32,070 bases of DNA, from NCBI GenBank assembly GCA_900548455.1, contig URKQ01000040.1, positions 1 through 32,070 of the forward strand, given 5' to 3'. Made by a program: the position numbers and the translations under genes. The DNA comes from an uncultured Clostridium sp. (GTDB taxonomy: Bacteria; Bacillota; Clostridia; Clostridiales; Clostridiaceae). Within the stretch, counting starts at the first letter, position 1; the number at the start of each line of letters is the position of its first letter. Below the pieces are notes generated by a model that did not search any database, was not told the origin of the DNA, and worked only from the letters and a program-made list of their open reading frames with translations. Below, piece after piece: positions 21,741-31,100 of this stretch.

Positions 21741-22754
21741 TTATCTTCCCCCTCTCTTTAAATTCTCCAATGGACTATAATTGTTATATCCATTTCTTAA
21801 ATCCTCATCCATTAAGTCTAAGTATGCCTTTTCAGTTACCGTAACACTAGAATGTCCTAAAATTTTAGAAAGCGTGTGAATGTCTTTAGATGCAATTAAA
21901 AACCTCCTAGCAAAGTTATTTCTCAAAGAATGAGGTGTTACTTTTTTATCTATTTTACTTCTCTGTAGATATACTCTAAAATTTCTTTCAAAATTCGATG
22001 GAGAAACCTTACCCACTGTACCACTTGTAGGAAACAATAATTCAGTATCATAAATTACATCTTTATTTCTTAACCACCTTCTTAATAGTCTAGCCATCTC
22101 ATTACTGTAAAACACAACTCTGTCTTTTTTCCCTTTTGTTTCATTTGCTTTAAGATATATAGTTTTTCTATCAAAATCGATATCATTAATAGTCAAACTT
22201 AACGTTTCAGATAGTCTCATTCCTGTGTCGAACAGTAAATTAGTAATAGTATAATCTCTAAATTCATGAAACTTTGTACAATCCATAGACTTAATTAACC
22301 TTATATATTCTGAATCTGTTAATTGGTCTTTACTTGTTCTTGTATTTTTTATATAACAACATTTTTTTACTGTATTGTTTTTAATAATTTGATTTTCTTC
22401 TAACCAATTGAAAAAAACTTTTATATTTCTTAAATAATTATTTAATGTGGTATCAGACACTTCTTTTCCTAAATCACTTCTTTTGTCCATATAATTTTTA
22501 TTTAATGTATCGATACTACTAGTGAAAGAATATTTTCCTCTTTCCTTTGTAAAAGTTAGATATTCTTCTACATTCTCTTTTTTAATCTTTTTAATGTCTG
22601 TTATTTGTTTTTCTTCTTCTAAGTATTTTGCAAATAATAATAATGTTTGAGAATAAGATTTAATAGTTTTAATAGCCAAATTTTTATAATCACAATAAGT
22701 TATAAATTCACTTATGATTTCCTCAATAGTGATATTTCTTTTAATTCTTGGCAT
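21741..22754 (-). CDS. Tyrosine recombinase (integrase) of the element
   Basis: The 337-residue protein has an N-terminal SAM-like core-binding region (about 9-130) and a catalytic domain with all expected residues: R180 in DTGMRLSE, a lysine at about 207-210 (NETKGKKDR), H275 and R278 in HSLRNNFARRF, H301 in LGHSSVTVT and Y311 in EKAYLDL. It carries out site-specific integration and excision. I set the start at 22754, behind GGAGGTG; five extra codons upstream lack a site. It is the last gene of the element before spo0A, transcribed in the same direction as spo0A, and its stop is one base before the replication-type gene. No excisionase gene is recognised nearby. Confidence 0.92.
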   Translation of the reverse strand: MPRIKRNITIEEIISEFITYCDYKNLAIKTIKSYSQTLLLFAKYLEEEKQITDIKKIKKENVEEYLTFTKERGKYSFTSSIDTLNKNYMDKRSDLGKEVSDTTLNNYLRNIKVFFNWLEENQIIKNNTVKKCCYIKNTRTSKDQLTDSEYIRLIKSMDCTKFHEFRDYTITNLLFDTGMRLSETLSLTINDIDFDRKTIYLKANETKGKKDRVVFYSNEMARLLRRWLRNKDVIYDTELLFPTSGTVGKVSPSNFERNFRVYLQRSKIDKKVTPHSLRNNFARRFLIASKDIHTLSKILGHSSVTVTEKAYLDLMDEDLRNGYNNYSPLENLKRGGR

Positions 22755-22823
22755 AAAAAACACCTCCATATATTAGTTTTTTACAACCAATAAATAAAGG
22801 TGTTCTTAGTTATATTTTTTAAA

Positions 22824-22880
22824 AGTTAGTCGGCTTGAATCTAAATTCCATAGCTATTTTTATATAGTTAGTCGCTATGG
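22824..22880. repeat. Direct repeats and hairpin in the attachment region
   Basis: AGTTAGTCG is repeated at 22824-22832 and 22866-22874, which could be arm sites for the recombinase. CCATAGC (22848-22854) and GCTATGG (22874-22880) form a perfect stem between spo0A and the integrase gene. Confidence 0.45.
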
Positions 22881-22905
22881 ATAATTCTCAAAACCTAGTC
22901 ATATC

Positions 22906-22922
22906 AAAGTTTATGAAACTTT
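22906..22922. other. 17-nt palindrome at the spo0A stop: candidate attachment core
   Basis: AAAGTTTATGAAACTTT is a perfect inverted repeat (7-base arms, 3-base centre) that covers the last three codons and stop codon of spo0A. It is next to the integrase gene, at the boundary of element and chromosome. Tyrosine recombinases use such core sites and often re-create the end of a gene. The other copy would lie outside the window, so this is inference. Confidence 0.45.
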
Positions 22923-23741
22923 ATTTTTAAGTCTTAGCTTGTCAGCAACCATAGCGATAAATTCACTATTAGTTGGCTTGCCTTTTTCATTGTGGATAGT
23001 GTAACCAAATAATTTATTTATTGTATCAACTTGTCCTCTGCTCCAAGCTACTTCTATAGCATGTCTGATTGCTCTTTCTACTCTTGATGCTGTAGTGTTA
23101 TACTTTTTAGCTATTGCAGGGTATAATTCCTTAGTTACTGCAGATAATAATTCAATATCATTAACTACAAGTGTAATAGCTTCTCTTAAATACATGTATC
23201 CTTTAATATGAGCTGGAACTCCTATTTCATGAATAATGTTTGTAATTTCTGTTTCTAAATCTATTGCTGCATTATTTTGTTTCACTTTTACGTCATAAGC
23301 TGAAGAAGATGTTCCATTAGTAGATGTACTAACTTTTCTTGTTACATCCCCTGAGTTTGATCCACTAAACATGTCTCTTATTCTGTTAGATAAAACATCC
23401 ATGTCAAATGGTTTTACTACATAGTAATCTGCACCTAAAGCAATTGCTCTTTGAGTAATCTTATCTTGTCCAACGGCAGATAAAATTATAATTCTAGGCA
23501 TTGGATTTAAATTCATTGTACTTAATCTTTCCAAAACACCTAATCCATCTAAATGTGGCATTATTATATCTAATACTACTAATTCAGGTTTTGTTTGTTC
23601 TATTAAATCTAAAACTTCTATACCGTCTTTAGCAACCCCCACCACATTTATATCTTTCTGACTAGAAAAATAATCACTTAAAATATTGCAAAACTCCTTG
23701 TTATCGTCTGCAATAAGCACATTAATGCTATTTTGCTCCAT
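22911..23741 (-). CDS. spo0A: Sporulation master regulator Spo0A
   Basis: This 276-residue response regulator controls entry into sporulation (and often solvent or toxin genes) in clostridia. The receiver domain has acidic pair D12-D13, phospho-acceptor D58 (VVLD) and K in VVKPFD at about 108. The C-terminal domain contains the DNA-recognition segment TTASRVERAIRHAIEVAW and the conserved end GKPTNSEFIAMVADKLRLK. The start at 23741 is set by GGGGAG 7 bases upstream and by family length. A longer frame to 23828 reads through the promoter. A 0A box lies upstream, so it is probably self-regulated. The mobile element is inserted directly after its stop codon, leaving the protein intact. Confidence 0.97.
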   Translation of the reverse strand: MEQNSINVLIADDNKEFCNILSDYFSSQKDINVVGVAKDGIEVLDLIEQTKPELVVLDIIMPHLDGLGVLERLSTMNLNPMPRIIILSAVGQDKITQRAIALGADYYVVKPFDMDVLSNRIRDMFSGSNSGDVTRKVSTSTNGTSSSAYDVKVKQNNAAIDLETEITNIIHEIGVPAHIKGYMYLREAITLVVNDIELLSAVTKELYPAIAKKYNTTASRVERAIRHAIEVAWSRGQVDTINKLFGYTIHNEKGKPTNSEFIAMVADKLRLKNKVS

Positions 23742-23786
23742 CCTACAACTCCCCTTTTTGTAATTTTTTCCATTTACTAATAATAC

Positions 23787-23799
23787 TTTTTCGACAAAA
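23787..23799 (-). promoter_or_regulatory. 0A box (Spo0A binding site) upstream of spo0A
   Basis: The minus strand reads TTTTGTCGAAAAA, which contains the TGTCGAA core in the usual AT-rich flanks, about 46 bases before the spo0A start. Spo0A binding here would give autoregulation, as known in B. subtilis. Confidence 0.75.
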
Positions 23800-23885
23800 G
23801 TAATAAAACTCCTTCTTATTTTAGGCATAAAAAAAAATTTTTTTTTAAATTCGTCTTATTTAATATATTATATCATTATTTCATG

Positions 23886-23930
23886 GAAAATAGAAACAAC
23901 CTACTAAGATTTCTCTTAATAGATTGTAAT
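23886..23930 (-). terminator. Terminator after spoIVB
   Basis: On the minus strand CAATCTATTAAGA and TCTTAGTAGGTTG form a stem with two internal mismatched positions, followed by TTTCTATTTT. It isolates spo0A from the upstream operon. A TATAAT box about 25 bases further on may belong to spo0A. Confidence 0.6.
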
Positions 23931-23967
23931 TCTGTAATTAAATCAAAATTTATTTATTAACTTCCAT

Positions 23968-25104
23968 TTAGTTGCATATTCCTATTTCCTTCATCATCCA
24001 ATCCATATATATTCCATAGCCTGTATCTGGCTTATTAACAAGTACATGTGTTACAGCTCCAACTATCTTATTATCTTGAATTATAGGGCTACCACTCATT
24101 CCTTGTATTATTCCACCAGTTTTTTCTAAGCAAACAGGATCAGTAACTTTTATAATCATACTTTTTCCATCAGGTTGATCTTGATTTAACAGTTTTTCTA
24201 TAACAATATCAAATAATTGAGGTTCTCCTCCATCAATAGTTGTTAATATTTGAGCTTTACCTTCTTTAACTTCATTTTTAAACCCAACTTTCATTGGTTT
24301 ATTAAAATTTTTACTTATTAATTTATCTGTTCCACTTCCAAATACTCCTGATATACAATTTATTTTAATATTCCCTAAGACTTCATTGCCATCGGTGAAA
24401 ATTCCTCTGAGTTCTCCTGGATTTCCCTTTGCTCCTTTTCTAATTGACACTATATTAGAATCTATTACTTCTCCCTTTCCTACAGACATAATTGTAGCAG
24501 TATCTACATCTGTAATTGGATGTCCTAAAGCGCCAAACATTCCACTTTCCTTATGATAAAAAGTTAAAGTACCTACTCCAGCTACTGAATCTCTCACCCA
24601 TAATCCTATCTTATAATTTTCATCACTTCTACTTATTATAGGATTAACTACAAATTTCATGTCTTCGCCTTTTCTTTTCACTACTATTTCAATTTTTTCA
24701 CCTTTAGCTCTACTTACATATTTAGATATGTCTTCAGCCCTAGTTACTTTTTCACCATTAATTTTCATAATACTATCTCCTACAGCAATCCCTGCTGCAG
24801 CAGCTGGACTTTGAACTTTATCCCCCTCTACTTCAATATCTGAAAGTGCTATTACTAGTGCACCATCAGTATTAATTTTGATCCCTAATGGTTTTCCTCC
24901 AGGGTAAACCATTATATCGGAGGTCTTAGCATGATTTGGTTTTTCTAAATTAGCCATTGTTGTATAATTTGAAGCATAAGCTACTGCTTTATCGTAATTA
25001 TTTATTGAAGGGACAACCTCATTTAAATAATTATGAAAATTTATAGCTATAAAAAATATTACTGTAGTAAATATTAAGGATAAAATATTACTATATTTTT
25101 TCAT
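23968..25104 (-). CDS. spoIVB: SpoIVB sporulation signalling serine peptidase
   Basis: SpoIVB is secreted from the forespore and triggers pro-sigma-K processing in the mother cell. The 378-residue protein has an N-terminal transmembrane or signal helix (about 8-22), a PDZ domain (about 70-155, with SPAAAAGIAVGDSIMKINGE) and a trypsin-like catalytic domain with H195 in GALGHPITD and S337 in GMSGSPI. The C-terminal GYGIYMDWM is family-typical. The start has AGGAGG 10 bases upstream. It lies between recN and spo0A, the standard clostridial and Bacillus order. Slightly shorter than the B. subtilis protein, but complete. Confidence 0.95.
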   Translation of the reverse strand: MKKYSNILSLIFTTVIFFIAINFHNYLNEVVPSINNYDKAVAYASNYTTMANLEKPNHAKTSDIMVYPGGKPLGIKINTDGALVIALSDIEVEGDKVQSPAAAAGIAVGDSIMKINGEKVTRAEDISKYVSRAKGEKIEIVVKRKGEDMKFVVNPIISRSDENYKIGLWVRDSVAGVGTLTFYHKESGMFGALGHPITDVDTATIMSVGKGEVIDSNIVSIRKGAKGNPGELRGIFTDGNEVLGNIKINCISGVFGSGTDKLISKNFNKPMKVGFKNEVKEGKAQILTTIDGGEPQLFDIVIEKLLNQDQPDGKSMIIKVTDPVCLEKTGGIIQGMSGSPIIQDNKIVGAVTHVLVNKPDTGYGIYMDWMMKEIGICN

Positions 25105-25248
25105 AATGCTTTTACCTCCTGAGCTGATTCTTTAACTTTAATTTGCCCCCTCAAAATTTTTTTATGTTAGATTTCTTCTGCATTAAAAACCAAAAAAAAA
25201 TGATACTAGAATTTTTTTCATGTTTAAAAAAATTCATGATTTTTTTCA

Positions 25249-25288
25249 TTAAAAAAACACTATAAACTATCTGATAGTTTATAGTGTT
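25249..25288 (-). terminator. Strong terminator after recN
   Basis: AACACTATAAACTAT and ATAGTTTATAGTGTT form a perfect 15-pair stem with a CAG loop, followed by seven T residues on the minus strand. Confidence 0.9.
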
Positions 25289-25381
25289 GAGCAATTTTCA
25301 ATTATATATTCACAAAATTATTAAGTTACACTAAAGATTATTTATTTTATTTCTAGTTACTCAATTTATATTTTAAAACAC

Positions 25382-27079
25382 TTATTTTCTTAATTGTTTT
25401 TTAATGTCTTCAGCTTTTTTTATCATCTCTTCAGCATTCTCCAAAGTAATTTGTGTAACTTCACTACCACCAATAATTCTCGCTACTTCATTTATTACTT
25501 CATCAGACTTTAATTTTTTAACCTTTGTATAAGTAGTAACATCTGTACTATTTTTTTCAATTAAATAATTAGCATCTGCTAAAGCAGCAATTTGAGGAAG
25601 GTGTGTAATACAAAATACTTGGTGATTTTCAGAAATCAAAACCATTTTTTCTCCAACTCTTTGTGCAATTCTACCACTAATTCCTGTGTCAACCTCATCA
25701 AAAATAACAGAAGGAATATGATCTTTATCTACAAATACTGTTTTTAAAGCAAGCATAATTCTAGATAACTCTCCTCCTGATACAACTTCTTCTAGTGGTT
25801 GTAATGGCTGTCCAGGATTTGTAGAAATATTAAATTGGACTTTATCTTTTCCTCTTGAGTTTAAAGCATCAGCATATTCTACTAAAATTTTAAATGTACT
25901 TTTCTCAAGTCCCACATAATCAAGTTCTTTTTTAATTTGTTTTTCCAAAGACTCACTAACTTCAATACGAATATTATGTAAATTTTCAGCCTTTTCACAT
26001 AACACTATATAAATTTTTTCTTTTTCTTTTTGTAACTTTTCTATTATTTCTCCACTATTTACAAGTTCAAAATATTGCTTTTCCATATCATCTTTATTAT
26101 TAATAACATCCTCTAATGTTGGTCCATATTTTTTCTTGCAAGTAGATAACTGATATATTCTAGAATTGATAAATTCCAACTCTCCCATATCATAATCAGT
26201 GTTTTCTTTTAAATCACTTATAGTACTTATATTATCTTCTAAAATATAATAACTTTCTTCAAGAGACTCAACAATACTTTTTACATCTTCATGATGAGGC
26301 TCGATAGATTTAAGTTCTCTTATCACATAATTAAGAGAATCAATTATAGAAATTCTACTTTCCTCACTATCCTTTAACAAGACATAGCTTGCTTCCAAAG
26401 CTTTTTTAATTTTTTCTCCATTAGATAACAGATTGAATTTTTTTGTTAATTCCTCATCTTCCCCTAACTTAGGCTTAACAGAATTAATTTCATCTATTTG
26501 AAACTTTAAAAAATCTATTTTCTTTTCTCTTTCGCCTTCATTACCTTGAAGACTAAAAATTTTTTTATCTATTTCTAAAAATTCATTATATAACTTTTCA
26601 AATTCAATTAAATATTTATTTAATTTTTCAAATCCAAAAGAATCTACATAGGTTATATGTTTTGTACTGTCTAGTAAATTTTGATTTTCATGTTGACCAT
26701 GTATATCTATTAATGTCTCACTTACTTGTTTAACCTTTGATAAAAGCAAAGTTTTATTATTTACTTTAGCGATAGTCTTACCAGTATTAAAACTCTCCCT
26801 TGTTAAAACTACTATACCTTCATCATTAATTTCTAATTCCTTTAAAACTTCAGAAGTTTTAGGATTTTCTATTGAAAAAACTGCCTCTACAACAGTTTTA
26901 TCTTCTCCTACTCTTATTAAGTTTTTATTAAACTTTCCACCAAGAACAAAGTTAATGGCATCGATTAAAATAGACTTACCTGCTCCTGTTTCTCCTGATA
27001 ATACATTAAATCCTTTAGAAAAATCTATGGAAAGCTTCTCAATTAGAGCAAAGTTCATTATATTTAATTGTAAAAGCAT
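25382..27079 (-). CDS. recN: DNA repair protein RecN (SMC-like ATPase)
   Basis: RecN helps tether and repair DNA double-strand breaks. The 565-residue protein has GETGAGKS (29-36) as Walker A. Two long coiled-coil arms make up the middle. Near the C-terminus are the ABC signature VSGGELSRIMLALK and the Walker B segment VIFDEVDTGISG, then the FCITHLPQIAALAD block. The start is behind GAGGGATGG. It lies 15 bases after argR in the dxs-tlyA-nadK-argR-recN operon and is closed by a strong terminator. Confidence 0.97.
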   Translation of the reverse strand: MLLQLNIMNFALIEKLSIDFSKGFNVLSGETGAGKSILIDAINFVLGGKFNKNLIRVGEDKTVVEAVFSIENPKTSEVLKELEINDEGIVVLTRESFNTGKTIAKVNNKTLLLSKVKQVSETLIDIHGQHENQNLLDSTKHITYVDSFGFEKLNKYLIEFEKLYNEFLEIDKKIFSLQGNEGEREKKIDFLKFQIDEINSVKPKLGEDEELTKKFNLLSNGEKIKKALEASYVLLKDSEESRISIIDSLNYVIRELKSIEPHHEDVKSIVESLEESYYILEDNISTISDLKENTDYDMGELEFINSRIYQLSTCKKKYGPTLEDVINNKDDMEKQYFELVNSGEIIEKLQKEKEKIYIVLCEKAENLHNIRIEVSESLEKQIKKELDYVGLEKSTFKILVEYADALNSRGKDKVQFNISTNPGQPLQPLEEVVSGGELSRIMLALKTVFVDKDHIPSVIFDEVDTGISGRIAQRVGEKMVLISENHQVFCITHLPQIAALADANYLIEKNSTDVTTYTKVKKLKSDEVINEVARIIGGSEVTQITLENAEEMIKKAEDIKKQLRK

Positions 27080-27094
27080 TTAAACCATCCCTCA

Positions 27095-27544
27095 TTACTT
27101 AATTAATTTTTGAATTTCCATTCTTAAATCTTCAGCTTTTTGTTCAGTTCTTGTAAGTATAAATATAGTATTGTCCCCTGCAATTGTTCCAGCTATACCC
27201 TCTAACTTAAAAGAATCTATAGCTTCCGCTGCAACAGCTGCTGAAGCACTTATAGTTTTAACTACTAAAAATTTATCTACTCTTTCCACTGAAATAGCAG
27301 TATTTGAAAATATGTAAGATAAAGCATTTAAAGTTGAATTTTTATTTTCTGATACTAGTGCATATCTATATTTACCCGAAAGTCCTAAAGTTTTTATTAG
27401 GTTTAATTCCTTTATATCTCTTGAAACTGTAGCTTGAGTAACATTAATTCCTTCTTCTTTAAGTTTATCAGCTAGTTCTTCCTGTGTTTCAATATCATTA
27501 TTTTTTATTATATCAATTATTACGCTATGGCGACTTTCTTTCAT
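27095..27544 (-). CDS. argR: Arginine repressor ArgR
   Basis: This 149-residue hexameric regulator senses arginine and represses its synthesis genes. The N-terminal winged helix shows ETQEELADKLKEEGINVTQATVSRDIKEL. The C-terminal oligomerisation and arginine-binding domain ends with GIAGTIAGDNTIFILT. I chose the ATG at 27544, 7 bases behind GAGGAG, because MKESRHSVIIDII is the usual beginning. It overlaps the end of nadK by 20 bases. This argR copy in the recN operon (ahrC position) is conserved in Firmicutes. Confidence 0.95.
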   Translation of the reverse strand: MKESRHSVIIDIIKNNDIETQEELADKLKEEGINVTQATVSRDIKELNLIKTLGLSGKYRYALVSENKNSTLNALSYIFSNTAISVERVDKFLVVKTISASAAVAAEAIDSFKLEGIAGTIAGDNTIFILTRTEQKAEDLRMEIQKLIK

Positions 27545-28394
27545 TAATATTCTCCTCACAATCCATAGATCTAGAAATAATCTTATTTCTTAGTATTTTA
27601 AAATAGTCATAGTCTTTAAATTGTATAATTTGGCATCTCTCTTCTACCGCCTCTATGATAAATTCATCATATTTATTAGATGCTAATTCTAAATGACCAT
27701 CACAAGTTAAAAATATCTTATCATTATTAGTATTAACTTTTATAGATACCTTACTATTATGATCTAATACACTTGTCTTTACTAAGCTTGAAATTGGACA
27801 TATAGCTGTTAAATTGATTAGATTTACTGTAGGATGAACTATCGGTCCACCTGCTGACATAGAATAAGCCGTAGATCCAGTAGGCGTACTAAGAATTATT
27901 CCATCAGCTTTATAACTTATATAAAAACTATCATCTACAAAGATGTCAAAAGTGACCATTCTACTAAGAGTACCCTTTGATAAAACAATATCATTCAAAG
28001 CTACATGTATATTATTCCCATTCTTTTCAGGAATAGTCACCTTTATCATCATTCTTTGAGAGATGTCATATTCTTTGTTTTTTAATCTCTCCAATGCTAT
28101 TTCTATATCTGATAGTTCCACGCTTGATAAGAATCCCAAGTGACCTATATTTACTCCTAAGATTGGAATACCATGCTTGTATATTTTTCTAGCTGCCCTT
28201 AATATTGTTCCATCCCCACCTAAAGCTATAAGTAAATCCATATCACTATTTTCTTCTAAATCAATATTTTCCCCATCCCAAAAGGTTTCCACCTTACTCT
28301 TAGGAAATTTTTTCTTCACCGAATCAACAACATAATTTAAAATAGCATTATCCTTATCTTTTAGTGAATTAATATTAATCCCTATTTTTTTCAT
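27525..28394 (-). CDS. nadK: NAD kinase
   Basis: The enzyme phosphorylates NAD to NADP. This 289-residue protein has GGDGT at 59-63, the diagnostic NAD-kinase motif, and ADGIILSTPTGSTAYSMSAGGPIV around 165-190, which forms the nucleotide site. GGAGG lies close to the ATG. Its start overlaps the tlyA stop by 4 bases and its end overlaps argR, so translation along the operon is coupled. The last dozen residues are charged and variable. Confidence 0.96.
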   Translation of the reverse strand: MKKIGININSLKDKDNAILNYVVDSVKKKFPKSKVETFWDGENIDLEENSDMDLLIALGGDGTILRAARKIYKHGIPILGVNIGHLGFLSSVELSDIEIALERLKNKEYDISQRMMIKVTIPEKNGNNIHVALNDIVLSKGTLSRMVTFDIFVDDSFYISYKADGIILSTPTGSTAYSMSAGGPIVHPTVNLINLTAICPISSLVKTSVLDHNSKVSIKVNTNNDKIFLTCDGHLELASNKYDEFIIEAVEERCQIIQFKDYDYFKILRNKIISRSMDCEENINERKSP

Positions 28395-29215
28395 ATTTCC
28401 TCCAAATTAAGTATATCATGAGCATAGTTAATTACTTCTTTAATTCGAGTACGATTAAATTGTTCTTCACTGTTATTACTCATTTTAAAATGAATCAAAT
28501 ATTCAATATTACCATTTTGTCCTTTTATTCCAGAAAAATCTAATTCCAAGGGATATAATCCATTTTCATGAATTAACTCAACAATTTTATTAATGATTTC
28601 TTCGTGTACTTTCTTACTTTTCACAACACCTTTTTTTGAATGATTACCTCTTCCTGCTTCAAATTGAGGTTTAATTAAAGCAACTCCTAATGCATCCTTT
28701 TTTAAAAGTGGTACAACATGAGGTATTACTTTTTCTAAAGAAATAAAGGAAACATCAATTGATACAAAGTCACATAATTCTCCTAAGGTTTCATAAGTAA
28801 CTCCTCTTATATTTGTTCCTTCCATAGAAACAACTCTTGGATCAACTCTAAGCTTTTCTGCTAATTGATCTCTTCCAACATCAATGGCATAAACTTTTTT
28901 TGCTCCATTATTTAGCATGCATTCAGTAAATCCTCCAGTTGAAGCTCCTACGTCAATACAAGTTAAATCCTTTAAATCCACATTAAAATTTTCAATTGCT
29001 TTTTCAAGCTTTAGTCCAGCTCTACTAACAAAGGGAATTGCGTCACCCTTCATTTCTATTTTAGATGATTCTTCCAATTTTAATCCACATTTTTTAGAAA
29101 CTTTATCATTAACATATATCTTACCTGATAAAATATATTCTCTAGCTTTTTCTCTAGAAGTAGCTAAACCTTCTTTAACAACTAATAAATCTAATCTAAT
29201 CTTTTCTTCTGACAT
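28391..29215 (-). CDS. tlyA: TlyA-type rRNA methyltransferase (hemolysin A family)
   Basis: The 274-residue protein has an N-terminal S4 RNA-binding domain (about 5-65: RLDLLVVKEGLATSREKAR) and an FtsJ-like methyltransferase domain with the SAM-binding IDVGASTGGFTECML at about 88-102. The catalytic lysines and acidic residues of the 2'-O-methyltransferase family are plausible (FVSIDVSFISLEK, ALIKPQFEAGR). It probably methylates ribosomal RNA. In Bacillus the equivalent is yqxC. It lies 9 bases after dxs and overlaps nadK. GGAGAA precedes the ATG. Confidence 0.93.
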   Translation of the reverse strand: MSEEKIRLDLLVVKEGLATSREKAREYILSGKIYVNDKVSKKCGLKLEESSKIEMKGDAIPFVSRAGLKLEKAIENFNVDLKDLTCIDVGASTGGFTECMLNNGAKKVYAIDVGRDQLAEKLRVDPRVVSMEGTNIRGVTYETLGELCDFVSIDVSFISLEKVIPHVVPLLKKDALGVALIKPQFEAGRGNHSKKGVVKSKKVHEEIINKIVELIHENGLYPLELDFSGIKGQNGNIEYLIHFKMSNNSEEQFNRTRIKEVINYAHDILNLEEI

Positions 29216-29224
29216 AAATTCTCC

Positions 29225-31096
29225 TTAGTCAATAAAGTGTAAAATTCTTTCACAGATAGACTCTGGATCAAGACCATTTTCCTTATACAGTATGTCTACC
29301 TCTCCATGGGTTATAAATCTATCATTAAATCCAAGGTTAAGTATATTATTATTTACTAAACCTTCTTCAATTAAATATTCATTTATGCATGAACCCAGAC
29401 CACCTAATAATAAGTTATCCTCAATAGTAACTATTTTATATCCTGATTTTATTAAATCCTTAAGTAAAAATTTATCAATTGGTTTTACAAAGCAAGCATT
29501 AATCAAAGTAGCTTCAACACCATTTTCTTTTAATAGACTCTTCACTTTTATAGCACTTTGTACCATTTTCCCAGTAGCAACTAAAGCCACTTTCCCAGAT
29601 CTTTCATTCAATATTTCCCATCTTCCTTTTCTAAAGAAAGTCATTGGTGAAAGCTCTCCGTACTCTTCATCTCCACCTCTTGGATATCTAATAGCAATTG
29701 GATAATTTTGAGTTACTGCAAATTGAAGCATATATCTAAGTTCCTCTGTACATTTAGGACTCATAATTGTCATATTTGGTATTGAACTTAAATAAGATAA
29801 GTCAAATATACCTTGATGAGTTTCACCATCAGCACCAACAATTCCAGCTCTATCAATTGCTAATATAACAGGTAGATTTTGAAGGACTATATCATGAATA
29901 ATTTGATCATATGCCCTTTGAAGGAAAGTTGAATACACAGCAAATACTGGCTTTAATCCTTCTGCCGCCATTCCAGCAGCCATAGTTGTAGCATGTTGCT
30001 CTGCAATTCCTACATCAAAGAATCTCTTAGGATATAGTTTAGAAAACTGGTCAAGCCCTGTTCCCTCTGGCATTGCAGCTGTAATTGCAACAACTTTTTT
30101 ATTTTTTTCTGCTAACTTTACCATGGTCTCTCCAAAGACTTTTGAATAGCTCTTGGAGCTAGTAGAAGAACTTTTTCCACTTTCAGAGTTAAAAGGTCCT
30201 ACTCCATGAAATTTATTAGGGAACTGCTCAGCATATTCATAGCCTTTTCCTTTTTTAGTTACCACATGTATTAAAACAGGTCCATTTACCTGTTGAGCTT
30301 TCTTTAATATTTTACTCATTTCTTTAATATTATGGCCATCAATTGGACCATAATACTTTATACCCATATCTTCAAAAAGCATTCCTGGTACCATTAATTG
30401 CTTAACTGAAGATTTAACCTTATTTATTGAATTAATCATACCTTTTCCAACTTTAGGTATCTTTTCTAAAGTTGAATTTATATCACTTTTTACTTTGTTG
30501 TAAGTGTCTCCCATTCTTAAATCGCTTAAATACGTTGAAAGTCCACCTACATTTTGTGATATAGACATTTGATTATCATTTAAAATAATAATCATTTTTG
30601 TCTTTCTATAACCTATATCATTTAATGCTTCTAGAGCCATTCCACCTGTAAGCGCTCCATCTCCAATTACAGCAACCACATCAAACTTTTGATTTTTTAT
30701 ATCTCTAGCTCTAGCCATACCTGCTGCTGCTGATATAGACGTACTGCTATGTCCTGTATTAAACATATCATAAGGACTTTCTTCCCTTTTAGGAAATCCA
30801 CTCAGTCCATTATGCATTCTAAGACTATCGAACATATCTTTACGTCCTGTTAGTATTTTGTGAACATAACTTTGATGTCCCACATCCCATATAATTTTAT
30901 CTTTATTAAAATTAAATACATTGTATAAACTTATAGTTAGTTCAACTACTCCTAAATTTGATGCAAGATGTCCACCTGTTTTAGATACTTGTTCAATTAA
31001 AAATTCACGAATCTCTTCAGCAAATTCATCTAGTTCATCTATACTCATATTCTTAATTTCATCGAAATTTTTATATCTATCTAAATATTTTGACAT
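29225..31096 (-). CDS. dxs: 1-deoxy-D-xylulose-5-phosphate synthase
   Basis: The enzyme condenses pyruvate and glyceraldehyde-3-phosphate, the first step of non-mevalonate isoprenoid synthesis; it also feeds thiamine and pyridoxal synthesis. The 623-residue protein contains the active-site histidine segments GGHLASNLG (41-49) and GHSSTS (115-120), and the thiamine diphosphate motif GDGALTGGMALEALND from 145. FDVGIAEQHA lies in the middle, and the transketolase C-terminal block includes DRAGIVGADGETHQG. The length is normal. GAGG precedes the ATG. It heads the run dxs-tlyA-nadK-argR-recN and follows a small membrane-protein gene by 4 bases. Confidence 0.97.
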   Translation of the reverse strand: MSKYLDRYKNFDEIKNMSIDELDEFAEEIREFLIEQVSKTGGHLASNLGVVELTISLYNVFNFNKDKIIWDVGHQSYVHKILTGRKDMFDSLRMHNGLSGFPKREESPYDMFNTGHSSTSISAAAGMARARDIKNQKFDVVAVIGDGALTGGMALEALNDIGYRKTKMIIILNDNQMSISQNVGGLSTYLSDLRMGDTYNKVKSDINSTLEKIPKVGKGMINSINKVKSSVKQLMVPGMLFEDMGIKYYGPIDGHNIKEMSKILKKAQQVNGPVLIHVVTKKGKGYEYAEQFPNKFHGVGPFNSESGKSSSTSSKSYSKVFGETMVKLAEKNKKVVAITAAMPEGTGLDQFSKLYPKRFFDVGIAEQHATTMAAGMAAEGLKPVFAVYSTFLQRAYDQIIHDIVLQNLPVILAIDRAGIVGADGETHQGIFDLSYLSSIPNMTIMSPKCTEELRYMLQFAVTQNYPIAIRYPRGGDEEYGELSPMTFFRKGRWEILNERSGKVALVATGKMVQSAIKVKSLLKENGVEATLINACFVKPIDKFLLKDLIKSGYKIVTIEDNLLLGGLGSCINEYLIEEGLVNNNILNLGFNDRFITHGEVDILYKENGLDPESICERILHFID

Positions 31097-31100
31097 TACT

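Noticed and set aside
22755..22910. tRNA gene as integration target
   Set aside because: No tRNA-like cloverleaf is found at the junction; the element borders a protein gene.
23742..23828. Longer start for Spo0A
   Set aside because: It would translate the promoter and 0A box region; the family begins at MEQNS and that ATG has a good ribosome site.
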